Below are positions 1-6,679 of a DNA stretch of 10,380 bases, piece after piece. The position numbers and the translations under genes were made by a program. Source of the stretch: Deltaproteobacteria bacterium (GTDB taxonomy: Bacteria > Myxococcota_A > UBA9160 > SZUA-336); assembly GCA_030624945.1 (NCBI GenBank), contig JAUXJB010000039.1, forward strand, positions 1 to 10,380, read 5' to 3'. Each line of letters opens with the position of its first letter. Within the stretch, counting starts at the first letter, position 1. The notes under the pieces are model-generated. The model worked only from the letters and a program-made list of their open reading frames with translations. It searched no databases and had not been told where the DNA came from.

Positions 1-228
1 GTGGCCAAGCCCGAGGTTCGCGCGGGCGAGCGGGCTGAAGTACTCGTTCTTGCTGCTCTCGCGCTCGATCTTCACGAGCCCGAGCCTGATCTCGGCTACC
101 CCGGGCTTCGCCACGTCGGCATCGGTCGTGCGGTAGGGAGGGAACGCCCAGGCAGGTCCCGCCCAGGAGAGGACGACCGCAACTACGAGACCCGACGCGC
201 AGCTCAGCTTCCCGCGTAGCAACGCCAC
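1..228 (-). CDS. Exported, probable outer-membrane beta-barrel protein (N-terminal part, runs off left edge)
   Basis: The first 76 codons are present. I chose the GTG at 228 because it begins a clear Sec signal peptide: basic start (R5, K7), a hydrophobic core at residues 11-22, and an AWA cleavage site after residue 28. A GGAG motif lies 6 nt upstream, inside the end of the preceding gene. The mature part begins FPPYRTTDAD and continues with charged and aromatic residues alternating with short hydrophobic runs (EIRLGLVKIERES, then EYFSPLARANLGLG). From memory this resembles the start of outer-membrane beta-barrel or transporter-like proteins seen beside aromatic-degradation genes. That family call is an inference from 76 residues. 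The reading frame is the same as the upstream DUF1259 gene, separated only by its TAG and one CCC codon, so translation is very likely coupled. It is the last visible gene of the minus-strand operon. Confidence 0.75.
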   Translation of the reverse strand, partial: MALLRGKLSCASGLVVAVVLSWAGPAWAFPPYRTTDADVAKPGVAEIRLGLVKIERESSKNEYFSPLARANLGLGH

Positions 229-231
229 GGG

Positions 232-1773
232 CTACTCCGCGTCGATGCTCTTGATGCTCAGGTCATCGAAGGCGGTGACGCTGTCTGCCTTGGTCCAGAG
301 TCCGACACGGCCGGGTTCGGAGAAGGTCGTGTCCTCCACCTGGAAGAGGTGCTCGTCGTCGAGCCAGACGTCGAAGTGCGAGCCCTGCGCGCGGACGCGG
401 AGCACGCTCCACATCCCACGCGGCACCTCCACGGCCTTTCCGTAGCCGAACCACGACCCCTTCGGCTTCAGGTCGCTGCGTCGCCCGCGCTCTACCTTGT
501 AGAGGACGACGTTGTCTTCGAGGGCGTTGGCTCGCACGACGTAGTAGTTGTCGGGGTCCTGGTAGCGCCAGACGAGGCCCGCCGCCTGGTCCACGCGGCC
601 CGAAATCGGCTGGAAGTGGACGGAGATCTCGACGTCCTTGGCTGACCAGCCCTCGTAGACGCAGATGGGGAAGCGGTAGCTCGTCGCATCGCTGCTCGAC
701 TGAACGAGCAGTTTCTCGCCGCTCGGCGCGGAGAGGTCCGCCCTCGTCTCCCATGAAGACGGAGGCCCGCCACCCGTCAGCGCGGTTGAGAAGCCCGCGG
801 GAAGGCTCCCCGCACCAGGACCCTCGAAGTCAAGCGTGAGCTGCGAAGGTTTGCTCGCCCGGGCTGGGCCCTGTGCGTCGCGCTGGACGTCCAGGGCGGA
901 GCGCAGGCCGCGCGCCAGGTTGGCGGCCGGACCCTTGCCCCAGAAGTGGACGAAGTAGAACGTCGGCGTCTCGCCGATCATGTGGTTGTGGAGTGCCACG
1001 ACGTTGATGCCGGCTCCGCGCAGCGCCGCGAGAACGGGTCGGACCTCGTGCGCGGTCATGGCAAAGTCGCCGTCAACGGCCGCAAGCTCGTCAGACCCCG
1101 CAAAGGCCACCCAGGTCGTGAGCCCCATGCTTCCCCGGAACGCGACGCCGTCTATCTCGGCGTCTCTACCGATGGAGATCTTGAACACCCCGTCCTGCAA
1201 GCCCCCCGAGGCGCCGATGATCCGCTCCAGGGCCTCCGTGTCGAGCTGTCCGTGCGTGGGAACCTCGCCCGAGAAACGCGACGACGGCACTGGCGCCTGC
1301 TCCCGGACCCCCCGCACCGCGTCCCAGATGCGGCGCACGCCGGCTGCGAGATCCTCGGCATCCCCCCGCCCACCGATGTGCATGAAGTACACAGCGGGGT
1401 CGTCGAAGAGGAAGTGGTTGTGGATCGCGGTGACTTCCAGACCCCCTGCCAGGACAGCGTCGAGCGCAGGATTCACCTCGTCCTCGAACACGACGGTGTC
1501 GCCCATGACCATCGCCCCGGCTCCCGGAACGGCCTGAAACGCCGCCCAGGTCCCCAATCCCATGGCTGCCCGCACAGCCAGTCCATCGACGCGCAGCGGG
1601 ACGTCGTTGCGGGGCCAAGCTACGCGAACAACGCCATCCGGTGTCGTCTCGGCGGGGACCCCGACGATGTCAGAAATGCGCTCGGCATCGAGCGAGGTCT
1701 CGGCCACGCTCGTATGCGCCACGGCGAACGTCAGAATGAAGACGAGTCCAAACCATCCGCGGTGGAACGTCAT
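232..1773 (-). CDS. Exported protein with two DUF1259 (LppY/LpqO-type) repeats and a C-terminal LamG-like domain
   Basis: The 513-residue product has a signal peptide (hydrophobic residues 7-19, SVA cleavage after 24), so it should act outside the cytoplasm. Two homologous repeats follow, about residues 28-158 and 175-297. Each has a MGLxTWxAF block (71-79 and 216-224), an HNH triplet (118-120 and 262-264) and, 14 residues on from its first His, another His in an F/V-x-H-x-x-G-x-G context (132 and 276). This is the DUF1259 pattern of mycobacterial LppY/LpqO, whose biochemical role is not established. Residues 310-513 form a separate domain with GLVWRYQDPDNYYVVRANA (399-417), resembling concanavalin/LamG or DUF1080-like beta-sandwiches that often bind carbohydrate. 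The ATG at 1773 has GGGAG 7 nt upstream. It starts 15 nt after the dehydrogenase stop, so it belongs to the same operon. The histidines suggest metal or ligand binding, but this is inferred. Confidence 0.88.
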   Translation of the reverse strand: MTFHRGWFGLVFILTFAVAHTSVAETSLDAERISDIVGVPAETTPDGVVRVAWPRNDVPLRVDGLAVRAAMGLGTWAAFQAVPGAGAMVMGDTVVFEDEVNPALDAVLAGGLEVTAIHNHFLFDDPAVYFMHIGGRGDAEDLAAGVRRIWDAVRGVREQAPVPSSRFSGEVPTHGQLDTEALERIIGASGGLQDGVFKISIGRDAEIDGVAFRGSMGLTTWVAFAGSDELAAVDGDFAMTAHEVRPVLAALRGAGINVVALHNHMIGETPTFYFVHFWGKGPAANLARGLRSALDVQRDAQGPARASKPSQLTLDFEGPGAGSLPAGFSTALTGGGPPSSWETRADLSAPSGEKLLVQSSSDATSYRFPICVYEGWSAKDVEISVHFQPISGRVDQAAGLVWRYQDPDNYYVVRANALEDNVVLYKVERGRRSDLKPKGSWFGYGKAVEVPRGMWSVLRVRAQGSHFDVWLDDEHLFQVEDTTFSEPGRVGLWTKADSVTAFDDLSIKSIDAE

Positions 1774-1788
1774 TTGTGTTCTCCCTTC

Positions 1789-2835
1789 CTACAGGGTTGC
1801 ACCCTGGCGCTGGCGCAGGCGCGGCCAGACTTCGGGATTGGCCAGGCGTAGCGGTCGTTCGCCGCGCAGCACCGCCAGCATCTCACGCGCGGCGGTCTGC
1901 GCCAGGCGCGGCATGGCCTCCTCGACCCAGCCCCCGATGTGCGCGGTGAGGACGACATTCTCGAGCGCGCAGAGCGGATGCGCGTCGGGAAGCGGCTCGG
2001 GGTCGAACACATCGAGACCCGCACCCGCGATCGCGCCATCGCGAAGCGCGTCGAGCAACGCGTCCGGGTCGACCGTCCCGCCCCGCGATACGTTGATCAG
2101 ATACGCCGTGGGCTTCATCACCTCGAGCTCGGCGGCGCCCACGATGTGGCGCGTCTCCTCGTTGAGCGGAAGGCACAGCACCACGAAGTCCGAGTGCCCG
2201 AGCAGCTCGGGTAGCTCCTCCGGTCGGCGGGCGAGTGCGACACCGTGGCGATCCGCCTCGATGGGGTCGAAGTACGGGTCGTAGGCGAGCACCGTCATGC
2301 CGAAGGCGGCGCGGCACTTGCGCGCGAGCTCGCGGCCGATGAAGCCATACCCGAGAATCCCGAGGGTCTTGCCTTCGATCTCCGTCGGAAAACCCGGCCA
2401 GCCATCCCCCGTATAGAGCTCGCGAGGCTGGTAGCGGCCCTCGGCGTGGAAGACGCGATCCGAATGGCCGATGCGCTTGGCCAGCGACAGCATCAGACCC
2501 AGAGCGTGCTCCGCCACCGCCGTGTACTGCGATCCCGCCGCGAACACCACGGCGATTCCGCGCTCGGTCGCCGCGGCGACGTCGATCCACTCGTAGCCGG
2601 AGCCGCCGCCCGCGATGACCTCGAGCTTCGGTGCCAGGTCCATGTGCTCCGCACGCCCGCACGGCAGGGGATCGGGCGGTCCGGGCACCGAGTAGACCCC
2701 GTGCACCTCGGCCAGCAGCGCGCGCGCCGCCTCCGCGTCGAGGTTCGTCCCCAGGATCACGTCGACCTCCTTGCGCAGCAGCTCCTCGCCAATCGGGTGG
2801 AGCATCGGGACGGGCAGGAGCACGCGCTTGCGCAT
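1789..2835 (-). CDS. D-isomer-specific 2-hydroxyacid dehydrogenase
   Basis: The 348-residue product has the full family layout. The Rossmann dinucleotide motif is GYGFIG (162-167), followed by Asp186 at the end of the next strand, which favours NAD(H) over NADP(H). The active-site signatures are NVSRGG with catalytic Arg251, DVFDPEPLP with Glu280, and LTAHIGG with catalytic His299. The N-terminal substrate domain carries the usual GxGYEWIDVAAA stretch (78-89). Such enzymes reversibly reduce 2-oxoacids to D-2-hydroxyacids in the cytoplasm; the exact substrate cannot be read here. The ATG at 2835 shares one base with the aldolase stop (TGATG), and an open frame continues upstream to 3627 only as a shadow of the aldolase. 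The overlap suggests that this enzyme acts on the oxo-acid released by, or used by, the aldolase, which is an inference. Confidence 0.92.
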   Translation of the reverse strand: MRKRVLLPVPMLHPIGEELLRKEVDVILGTNLDAEAARALLAEVHGVYSVPGPPDPLPCGRAEHMDLAPKLEVIAGGGSGYEWIDVAAATERGIAVVFAAGSQYTAVAEHALGLMLSLAKRIGHSDRVFHAEGRYQPRELYTGDGWPGFPTEIEGKTLGILGYGFIGRELARKCRAAFGMTVLAYDPYFDPIEADRHGVALARRPEELPELLGHSDFVVLCLPLNEETRHIVGAAELEVMKPTAYLINVSRGGTVDPDALLDALRDGAIAGAGLDVFDPEPLPDAHPLCALENVVLTAHIGGWVEEAMPRLAQTAAREMLAVLRGERPLRLANPEVWPRLRQRQGATL

Positions 2836-3557
2836 CACGCACCCCGCAGACGCGCCAGAACGTCCTCGGCGGCCTGCCGCACCAGACGCGCATCCACGGT
2901 GCCCACGCCGACGCTGTGCTTGTCGCCGAGCCCCCCCCACAGCACCACGTCGTGCGCAGCGGCCGCTTCCCGGACGCGCTCCATCGCCTCTGTGAGGGCG
3001 GCCGGCAGCACGCCCCCATCTACCACCTCGTGGGGATCGAAGCCCATCTGTAGCGAGAGGTCGTGGGTTCCGATCCAGATGAAGTCGACCGCGAGCTTGA
3101 GGATCTCGTCGATCTCCGCCACGGCTCCCGGATGCTCGATGAGAAGACCGACGAGCGGATCCGGCTGGCTGTAGGCCTGCCAGATGGCGTCGTGGCGTTC
3201 GTTCCCCAGCGAGCGGATGCCCTGCGGCGGCCAGTGGGCCTTGGCGATCGCCGCGCGCGCTTCCGCCGCCGAGGCCACGTTCGGGATGATGATGCCCTCG
3301 ACCGGCACGTCCATTGCCAGGTTGATCTCGGCTTCCTCCGCCGAGGCCGTGCGGATGAAGGGCGACGCCCCCTCGGATCGGACGCGGAAGCAAAGGTTCT
3401 CGAGGTCCGACCAGCTGTAGGCGGCGTGCTGGCGATCGAAGACCAGGAAATCGAAGCCCACCGCGGCGAGGATATGGGCGGTGGCGTAGCCATCCATGCA
3501 GCAGAACGCGCCCACCACCTGGCGCCGCGCGGCGAGTCCCTCTCGATAGCGGCTCAC
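2835..3557 (-). CDS. HpcH/HpaI-family class II aldolase (divergent)
   Basis: The 240-residue product fits HpcH/HpaI aldolases (about 250-260 residues), TIM-barrel enzymes that cleave 4-hydroxy-2-oxoacids to pyruvate or a similar oxoacid plus an aldehyde with a divalent metal. Recognisable sites are DRQH (41-44, His44 as general base), Arg69 in PFIRT, the IPN turn (91-93), WPPQGIR (109-115), the metal ligand Glu141 in LLIEHPGA, and Asp166 in IGTHDLS. Two positions differ from the usual consensus: Gln43 replaces the Glu of DxEH, and Thr-His (164-165) replaces the Pro-Ala of GPADLS. The enzyme is therefore probably a divergent subfamily with a different substrate. The GTG at 3557 overlaps the cupin stop as GTGA and has AGGGGA 4 nt upstream. 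The gene is coupled to the dehydrogenase downstream by TGATG. Confidence 0.88.
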   Translation of the reverse strand: MSRYREGLAARRQVVGAFCCMDGYATAHILAAVGFDFLVFDRQHAAYSWSDLENLCFRVRSEGASPFIRTASAEEAEINLAMDVPVEGIIIPNVASAAEARAAIAKAHWPPQGIRSLGNERHDAIWQAYSQPDPLVGLLIEHPGAVAEIDEILKLAVDFIWIGTHDLSLQMGFDPHEVVDGGVLPAALTEAMERVREAAAAHDVVLWGGLGDKHSVGVGTVDARLVRQAAEDVLARLRGA

Positions 3558-3907
3558 GAGGTCCCCTGGAACGCGGCCTTCTTCGGTCGGAACACCACGA
3601 ACAGGAGCGGCTCGTCCTCGCCCGCAACCAGGGAGTACTCCTCGTCGGCGTCGATCAGGATCAGGCTTCCCGCGCCGATCTGCTCGTCGCCAAGAGCCAC
3701 CGTACCCGAGAGAATGAGCGTGACCTCGGCCTCCGAGTGGCTGTGCGGGTGGATCACGAAGCCCGGCGAGACCTGCGTCATGTGCAGGTACGGCGACCCC
3801 TCGGAGATCACCCAGTGCTTGATCCAGTCCCCGTCGGCGTCACGGCCCGTCGTGTCCTGGCCCAGCGGCTCGAGCTTGCGGTCTTCGGGGCGGATGATCG
3901 TCGGCAT
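3554..3907 (-). CDS. Small single-domain cupin protein
   Basis: The 117-residue product is one beta-barrel cupin. Motif 1 fits the G(X)5HXH(X)3E(X)6G consensus exactly: Gly49, His55, His57, Glu61, Gly68, with extra His53 and Glu59 nearby. Motif 2 is degenerate: where the PxG and metal-binding His are expected (around residues 85-91) there is an acidic run, IDADEEY, so the fourth metal ligand appears missing or replaced. Small cupins beside amidohydrolases and aldolases may be dioxygenases, isomerases or ligand sensors; the sequence does not decide between them. The ATG at 3907 lies one base after the amidohydrolase stop (TAGCATG), with AGGGGA 8 nt upstream. Its own stop overlaps the aldolase GTG by four bases. 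It therefore lies inside a tightly coupled operon and probably acts in the same pathway. Confidence 0.87.
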   Translation of the reverse strand: MPTIIRPEDRKLEPLGQDTTGRDADGDWIKHWVISEGSPYLHMTQVSPGFVIHPHSHSEAEVTLILSGTVALGDEQIGAGSLILIDADEEYSLVAGEDEPLLFVVFRPKKAAFQGTS

Positions 3908-3908
3908 G

Positions 3909-5069
3909 CTAGTCGTCCCCTGCGACGGGCGCCGGCAGCTCCGAAGCGTCGAGGCCGTAAAACGCCAGCGAGTTGTCCCACAGGATCTTGCGCTTGCTCT
4001 CGCGACTCAGCTTCGGCAGCTCCAGGAAAGTGTCGACGAAGCCCGGATAGTGCGCGTCCGGGTGGGGATAGTCGCTGGCGAACAGGATGCGCTCGTCGCC
4101 GATCACCTCGACCACGTGATGGAGCAGCTGCTCGTCGCACTCCGTCGTCACGAAGCAGTTGCGCCGGAAGTACTCCACGGGGCGGAGGGAGAGGCCCTGG
4201 GTGGCGTTCCAGTCGACCATCTCGAAGTGCTCTTCGATGCGCTCGAGCCACCACGGCACCCAGGCGGCGCCGCCCTCGAGGAAGCCCACGCGCAGCGCGG
4301 GGAAGCGCTCGAAGACACCCTCGACGAGCATGGCGAGCATCGCCATCTGAAGCTCCATGGGATGCTCGCAGACGTGGAGGTCGACGTTGCGGGAGAAGCG
4401 ATCCTTGCCGGCCGACGGCAGGTTGGAGCCCATGAAGCCGTGAAGCCCCAGCGGAGCGTCCAGCTCCTCCAGTGCCGCATACAGCGTGTCGTAGGCGGGA
4501 TCGCCCAGGCTGCGTCCACCCATCAGATTGGGTCTGCACCAGAACGCGCGCAGGCCAAGCTCATCGTGCGCCCAGCGCAGCACCGCCACCGCCTCATCGA
4601 CGTCCTGAATCGGAAGCGGCGCGGCCCCCAGGATGCGCCCTCCGGACGCGGCGCCGTAGTCGACCAGCCAGCGGCAGTAGGCGCGCGCCATGGCGCCCGC
4701 GAGCTTGGGATCGATGCCGTCGATCCAGAAGTCGTACCCGGGTCCGTAGATCACACAGGCTTCCACGCCTTCCTTTCCAAGGGCATCCGCCACGCCGGCG
4801 CCGTCGAAGCCGCGCCGCGCGACCTCCCCGAACCGCTCGATCATGCCCTCGGGGCTCCAGCTCTTGTACTGGACGGCGGGCTTCGAGGAGTTGTCGACGG
4901 AGAGCTGAAGCGTCGCCACCCCGTCCACCTCGTAGATGGGCATCGGTGAGGTCGGCACCTCCAGGCGCTTCACGCGGCCGCGATAGGAATCCTCGAGGTA
5001 GCGATCGTAGAGGTCGAAGGGGTCGATGGTGTGACCATCGGCGTCAAAGACACGAAGTCCCTTGCGCAT
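3909..5069 (-). CDS. Amidohydrolase-2 family metal-dependent hydrolase or decarboxylase
   Basis: The 386-residue product is a TIM-barrel amidohydrolase of the group that includes ACMSD and gamma-resorcylate decarboxylase. Visible sites are the N-terminal metal motif DADGH (9-13, with Asp11 and His13), His210 in LGLHGF, His236 in CEHPMEL, Glu265 in LEGGAAW, and Asp333 in FASDYPHPD. The family hydrolyses or decarboxylates carboxylated, often aromatic, compounds in the cytoplasm. Which chemistry applies here is not visible. I place the start at the ATG at 5069, because AAGGAG lies 6 nt upstream and homology begins at VFDADGH. The frame stays open to 5591 but then lies under the divergent DUF2889 gene. 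It is the first gene of the six-gene minus-strand operon, and candidate promoter and operator sites lie directly upstream. Confidence 0.92.
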   Translation of the reverse strand: MRKGLRVFDADGHTIDPFDLYDRYLEDSYRGRVKRLEVPTSPMPIYEVDGVATLQLSVDNSSKPAVQYKSWSPEGMIERFGEVARRGFDGAGVADALGKEGVEACVIYGPGYDFWIDGIDPKLAGAMARAYCRWLVDYGAASGGRILGAAPLPIQDVDEAVAVLRWAHDELGLRAFWCRPNLMGGRSLGDPAYDTLYAALEELDAPLGLHGFMGSNLPSAGKDRFSRNVDLHVCEHPMELQMAMLAMLVEGVFERFPALRVGFLEGGAAWVPWWLERIEEHFEMVDWNATQGLSLRPVEYFRRNCFVTTECDEQLLHHVVEVIGDERILFASDYPHPDAHYPGFVDTFLELPKLSRESKRKILWDNSLAFYGLDASELPAPVAGDD

Positions 5070-5075
5070 GCGGAG

Positions 5076-5081
5076 CTCCTT
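5076..5081 (-). promoter_or_regulatory. Strong ribosome binding site of the amidohydrolase gene
   Basis: AAGGAG on the minus strand lies 6 nt before the ATG at 5069. It is the strongest Shine-Dalgarno match in the operon and rules out the much longer open frame upstream as the start. Confidence 0.8.
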
Positions 5082-5095
5082 CCCGTCCGGTTGCT

Positions 5096-5110
5096 CCACA
5101 GATTCTGTGG
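5096..5110. promoter_or_regulatory. Perfect palindrome, candidate operator
   Basis: CCACAGATTCTGTGG is a perfect inverted repeat with 7-bp arms around a single central T. It covers the proposed minus-strand -10 element and start point and sits between two divergent genes. A near copy of one half-site, CCTGTGG, is at 5121-5127, 17 bp from the first TCTGTGG and inside both proposed -35 elements. This layout suits a dimeric repressor. No regulator gene is present in the window, so the binding protein is unknown. Confidence 0.5.
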
Positions 5111-5131
5111 GCGGGCTGCCCCTGTGGTCAA
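5102..5131 (-). promoter_or_regulatory. Candidate sigma70-type promoter of the six-gene minus-strand operon
   Basis: On the minus strand a TTGACC -35 (5131-5126, 5 of 6 consensus bases) is followed after 18 bp by CAGAAT (5107-5102, 4 of 6). The predicted start near 5095 would give a leader of about 26 nt that includes the AAGGAG ribosome binding site. The -10 lies inside the 5096-5110 palindrome. Confidence 0.4.
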
Positions 5132-5153
5132 GTGCATCGTGCCTGCGTATAGT
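5125..5153 (+). promoter_or_regulatory. Candidate sigma70-type promoter of the DUF2889 gene
   Basis: TGGTCA (5125-5130, 4 of 6) and TATAGT (5148-5153, 5 of 6) are separated by 17 bp. The predicted start is near 5160, about 60 nt before the GTG at 5222. Its -35 overlaps the -35 of the opposing promoter, so the two directions may compete or be co-regulated. Confidence 0.42.
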
Positions 5154-5221
5154 GCGCGCAATGCCGGGACTGCAGGGCGCCGCTGGCATGCGCCGGCGCG
5201 ATCGACAGGGAGAGCCGAGGC

Positions 5222-6253
5222 GTGGATCCACTCGCAGGTGAGCGCCCGATCCATACGCGCACCCTCGAGGTCGAGGTATGCGAGGCCCGAGACGGAGACT
5301 GGGAGGCCCGCGGAGGCCTGGTCGATCTGCGCAAGTCCGGCTTCGTACCGGTGGCCGGCGATCTCCAGGTGTCGGGGCTCCTGCACCACATGCGACTCCG
5401 GGCCTCTTTCGACAGCGAAACCGGAACCCTGAAGCAGATCGCTGCGGAGCAGCCGGCGGTCGCTTTCGAGCCTTCGAGCTTGAGTCGCGGCGAGAGCTGT
5501 CGTGATCCGATCGGCCGAATTCAGGCGCTGGAGGGCACGAACGTGACCGGCACCTGGGGCGAGCGATTGAACGATGCGATCGCAGGACCACGAGGCTGCA
5601 CGCATATCCTCACGCTGGCGCGCCTCCTGGGAGCGACGCTCGCCTATTTGTTGGCGCGCGAACGAGCACAGCAAGCTGCGCGGCATCGCCCGGGGGAGCG
5701 CATCTTTCACCGGAGCATGAGCTTCGACGGACAGCAGCGAGGCGACGGACAGCTCGAGCTCGTCTTTCAGCTCTCGGACTTGCATTTCGCTCCGGCGGAC
5801 GAGATCGCCCGGCCCATGGCGCGCTTCGCAGAGCAGGTCGAGATTCGCGGCGCGGCGATGATCGAGCTCCGAGACCTCACCCTGCGGGCGCTGCGCGTGG
5901 CACAGCGACGACGCGGCCCCGACGACCTCGAGAGCGCGACCTGGGTTTCTCTCGAGGAGGAGGTCGCCACTTTCGTCGGCGGGCCCGTCGCCCGGGGAAT
6001 GCGGCGACGCGTGCTCGAGCGTTTCGCCGGTCTGGCAGAGGGCACACCGCTCGTCGCCGCACTCCTCGACCTGGCTCCCTCGCTGTTCCAGTGCATGGCT
6101 TCGCTCGCCGAGCAATCGACGGCCCGCGCCGCCTGCGATCCCTCCGTGTTCTTTTCCGGGGGACAGACCGACTCGTGCTACATGTGGCGGAAAGAAGGTG
6201 CCCTCGACCTGGCCCGAGAGCGGGAGCGAGCCCGCGGACCGGAGGATGGCTGA
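5222..6253 (+). CDS. DUF2889 domain-containing protein
   Basis: The 343-residue product matches the DUF2889 pattern in its first 150 residues: HTRTLEVEV at 11-19, a DGDWEARGGLVD segment (24-35), LLHHMRLRASFD (53-64), the acidic/Pro region with Cys93, and GCTHILTLARLLGATLAYL (125-143). The domain has no assigned biochemical function that I can name. The C-terminal half is predominantly helical and charged (191-300) and ends in a cysteine/tryptophan motif, DSCYMWRKEG (317-326). It has no signal peptide, so it is probably cytoplasmic. The GTG at 5222 is the first possible start after an in-frame stop at 5150-5152; the upstream ribosome site is weak (GAGG or GGGAG). It is divergent from the catabolic operon and convergent with the next gene, which it meets after 7 bases. 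Confidence 0.8.
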   Translation: MDPLAGERPIHTRTLEVEVCEARDGDWEARGGLVDLRKSGFVPVAGDLQVSGLLHHMRLRASFDSETGTLKQIAAEQPAVAFEPSSLSRGESCRDPIGRIQALEGTNVTGTWGERLNDAIAGPRGCTHILTLARLLGATLAYLLARERAQQAARHRPGERIFHRSMSFDGQQRGDGQLELVFQLSDLHFAPADEIARPMARFAEQVEIRGAAMIELRDLTLRALRVAQRRRGPDDLESATWVSLEEEVATFVGGPVARGMRRRVLERFAGLAEGTPLVAALLDLAPSLFQCMASLAEQSTARAACDPSVFFSGGQTDSCYMWRKEGALDLARERERARGPEDG

Positions 6254-6260
6254 CGTCCCT

Positions 6261-6623
6261 TCAGGCGACCAACTCCAAGGTCACCGCTGTGCCCTGAGCC
6301 GATAGACGCACTCCCGAGCGCTCGCCGTCATCGGTGCAGGCGAACGGATCGAGGGTGATCTCGAGACTGACCACCGCGTTGGCACACAGGACCCGTGCCT
6401 TGTCGCGAAGCCTTTCGAGGACCTCGAACTGTGCCTTGATCCAGTCAAATGCATGTGCAGGTTCGCAGTCGTCCACGAAGATCTCCGAGGAGATCGGGCC
6501 GAGTTGTTTCTTTGCACGCGTTCCCGGGACCCAGGGATCCGGATAGAGCTCGACGTTCGTGTCCCCTGCTGATTTGTTCGCATATCCCATACGAGATTGG
6601 ACTCCGGCAACCACCAGACTCAT
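6261..6623 (-). CDS. Small protein with a YbjQ/UPF0145-like C-terminal half
   Basis: Of the overlapping frames here this 120-residue one is the most protein-like. Its second half follows the YbjQ (putative heavy-metal-binding) pattern: a helix LERLRDKARVLCANAVVSLEI (69-89), then a gap and LSAQGTAVTLEL (107-118). These parallel the QARALGADAVVG and SVSGTAV segments I recall from E. coli YbjQ. The first 55 residues do not resemble YbjQ; they are rich in turns and contain Cys53. Gly to Cys at residue 80 and Gly to Ser at residue 86 are notable changes. The ATG at 6623 has only a weak upstream GGA; Met12 is an alternative start. The gene is convergent with DUF2889 and divergent from the NPC peptide gene. 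The assignment is by eye and moderate; a rival frame at 6281-6610 gives an unconvincing protein. Confidence 0.58.
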   Translation of the reverse strand: MSLVVAGVQSRMGYANKSAGDTNVELYPDPWVPGTRAKKQLGPISSEIFVDDCEPAHAFDWIKAQFEVLERLRDKARVLCANAVVSLEITLDPFACTDDGERSGVRLSAQGTAVTLELVA

Positions 6624-6679
6624 TCGATTCCATGTTGACTACGTGGAACACCGCGAGGAGTTACACCCAGCCGCTGCGA

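Noticed and set aside
1..219. A plus-strand 72-codon open frame at the left edge
   Set aside because: The opposite strand encodes a protein with a clear signal peptide and ribosome site, so the plus frame is a shadow.
1789..3627. A 612-codon open frame through the dehydrogenase
   Set aside because: Its upstream half is Arg/Gly/Ser-rich out-of-frame translation of the aldolase. Real homology begins at the ATG at 2835, which overlaps the aldolase stop.
3063..4949. A long plus-strand open frame opposite the catabolic operon
   Set aside because: It is a shadow of high-GC genes on the other strand: no motifs, no ribosome site, and it covers three well-supported genes.
3909..5591. An N-terminally extended amidohydrolase frame to 5591
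   Set aside because: The extension is low-complexity Arg/Pro/Ser sequence antisense to DUF2889, and a strong AAGGAG precedes the ATG at 5069.
4970..6115. A 381-codon minus-strand frame opposite DUF2889
   Set aside because: It overlaps both the amidohydrolase start and DUF2889, shows no domain pattern and is a codon-bias artefact.
6635..6640. TTGACT as a -35 box for the NPC peptide gene
   Set aside because: No acceptable -10 occurs at 15-19 bp, so no promoter is called.
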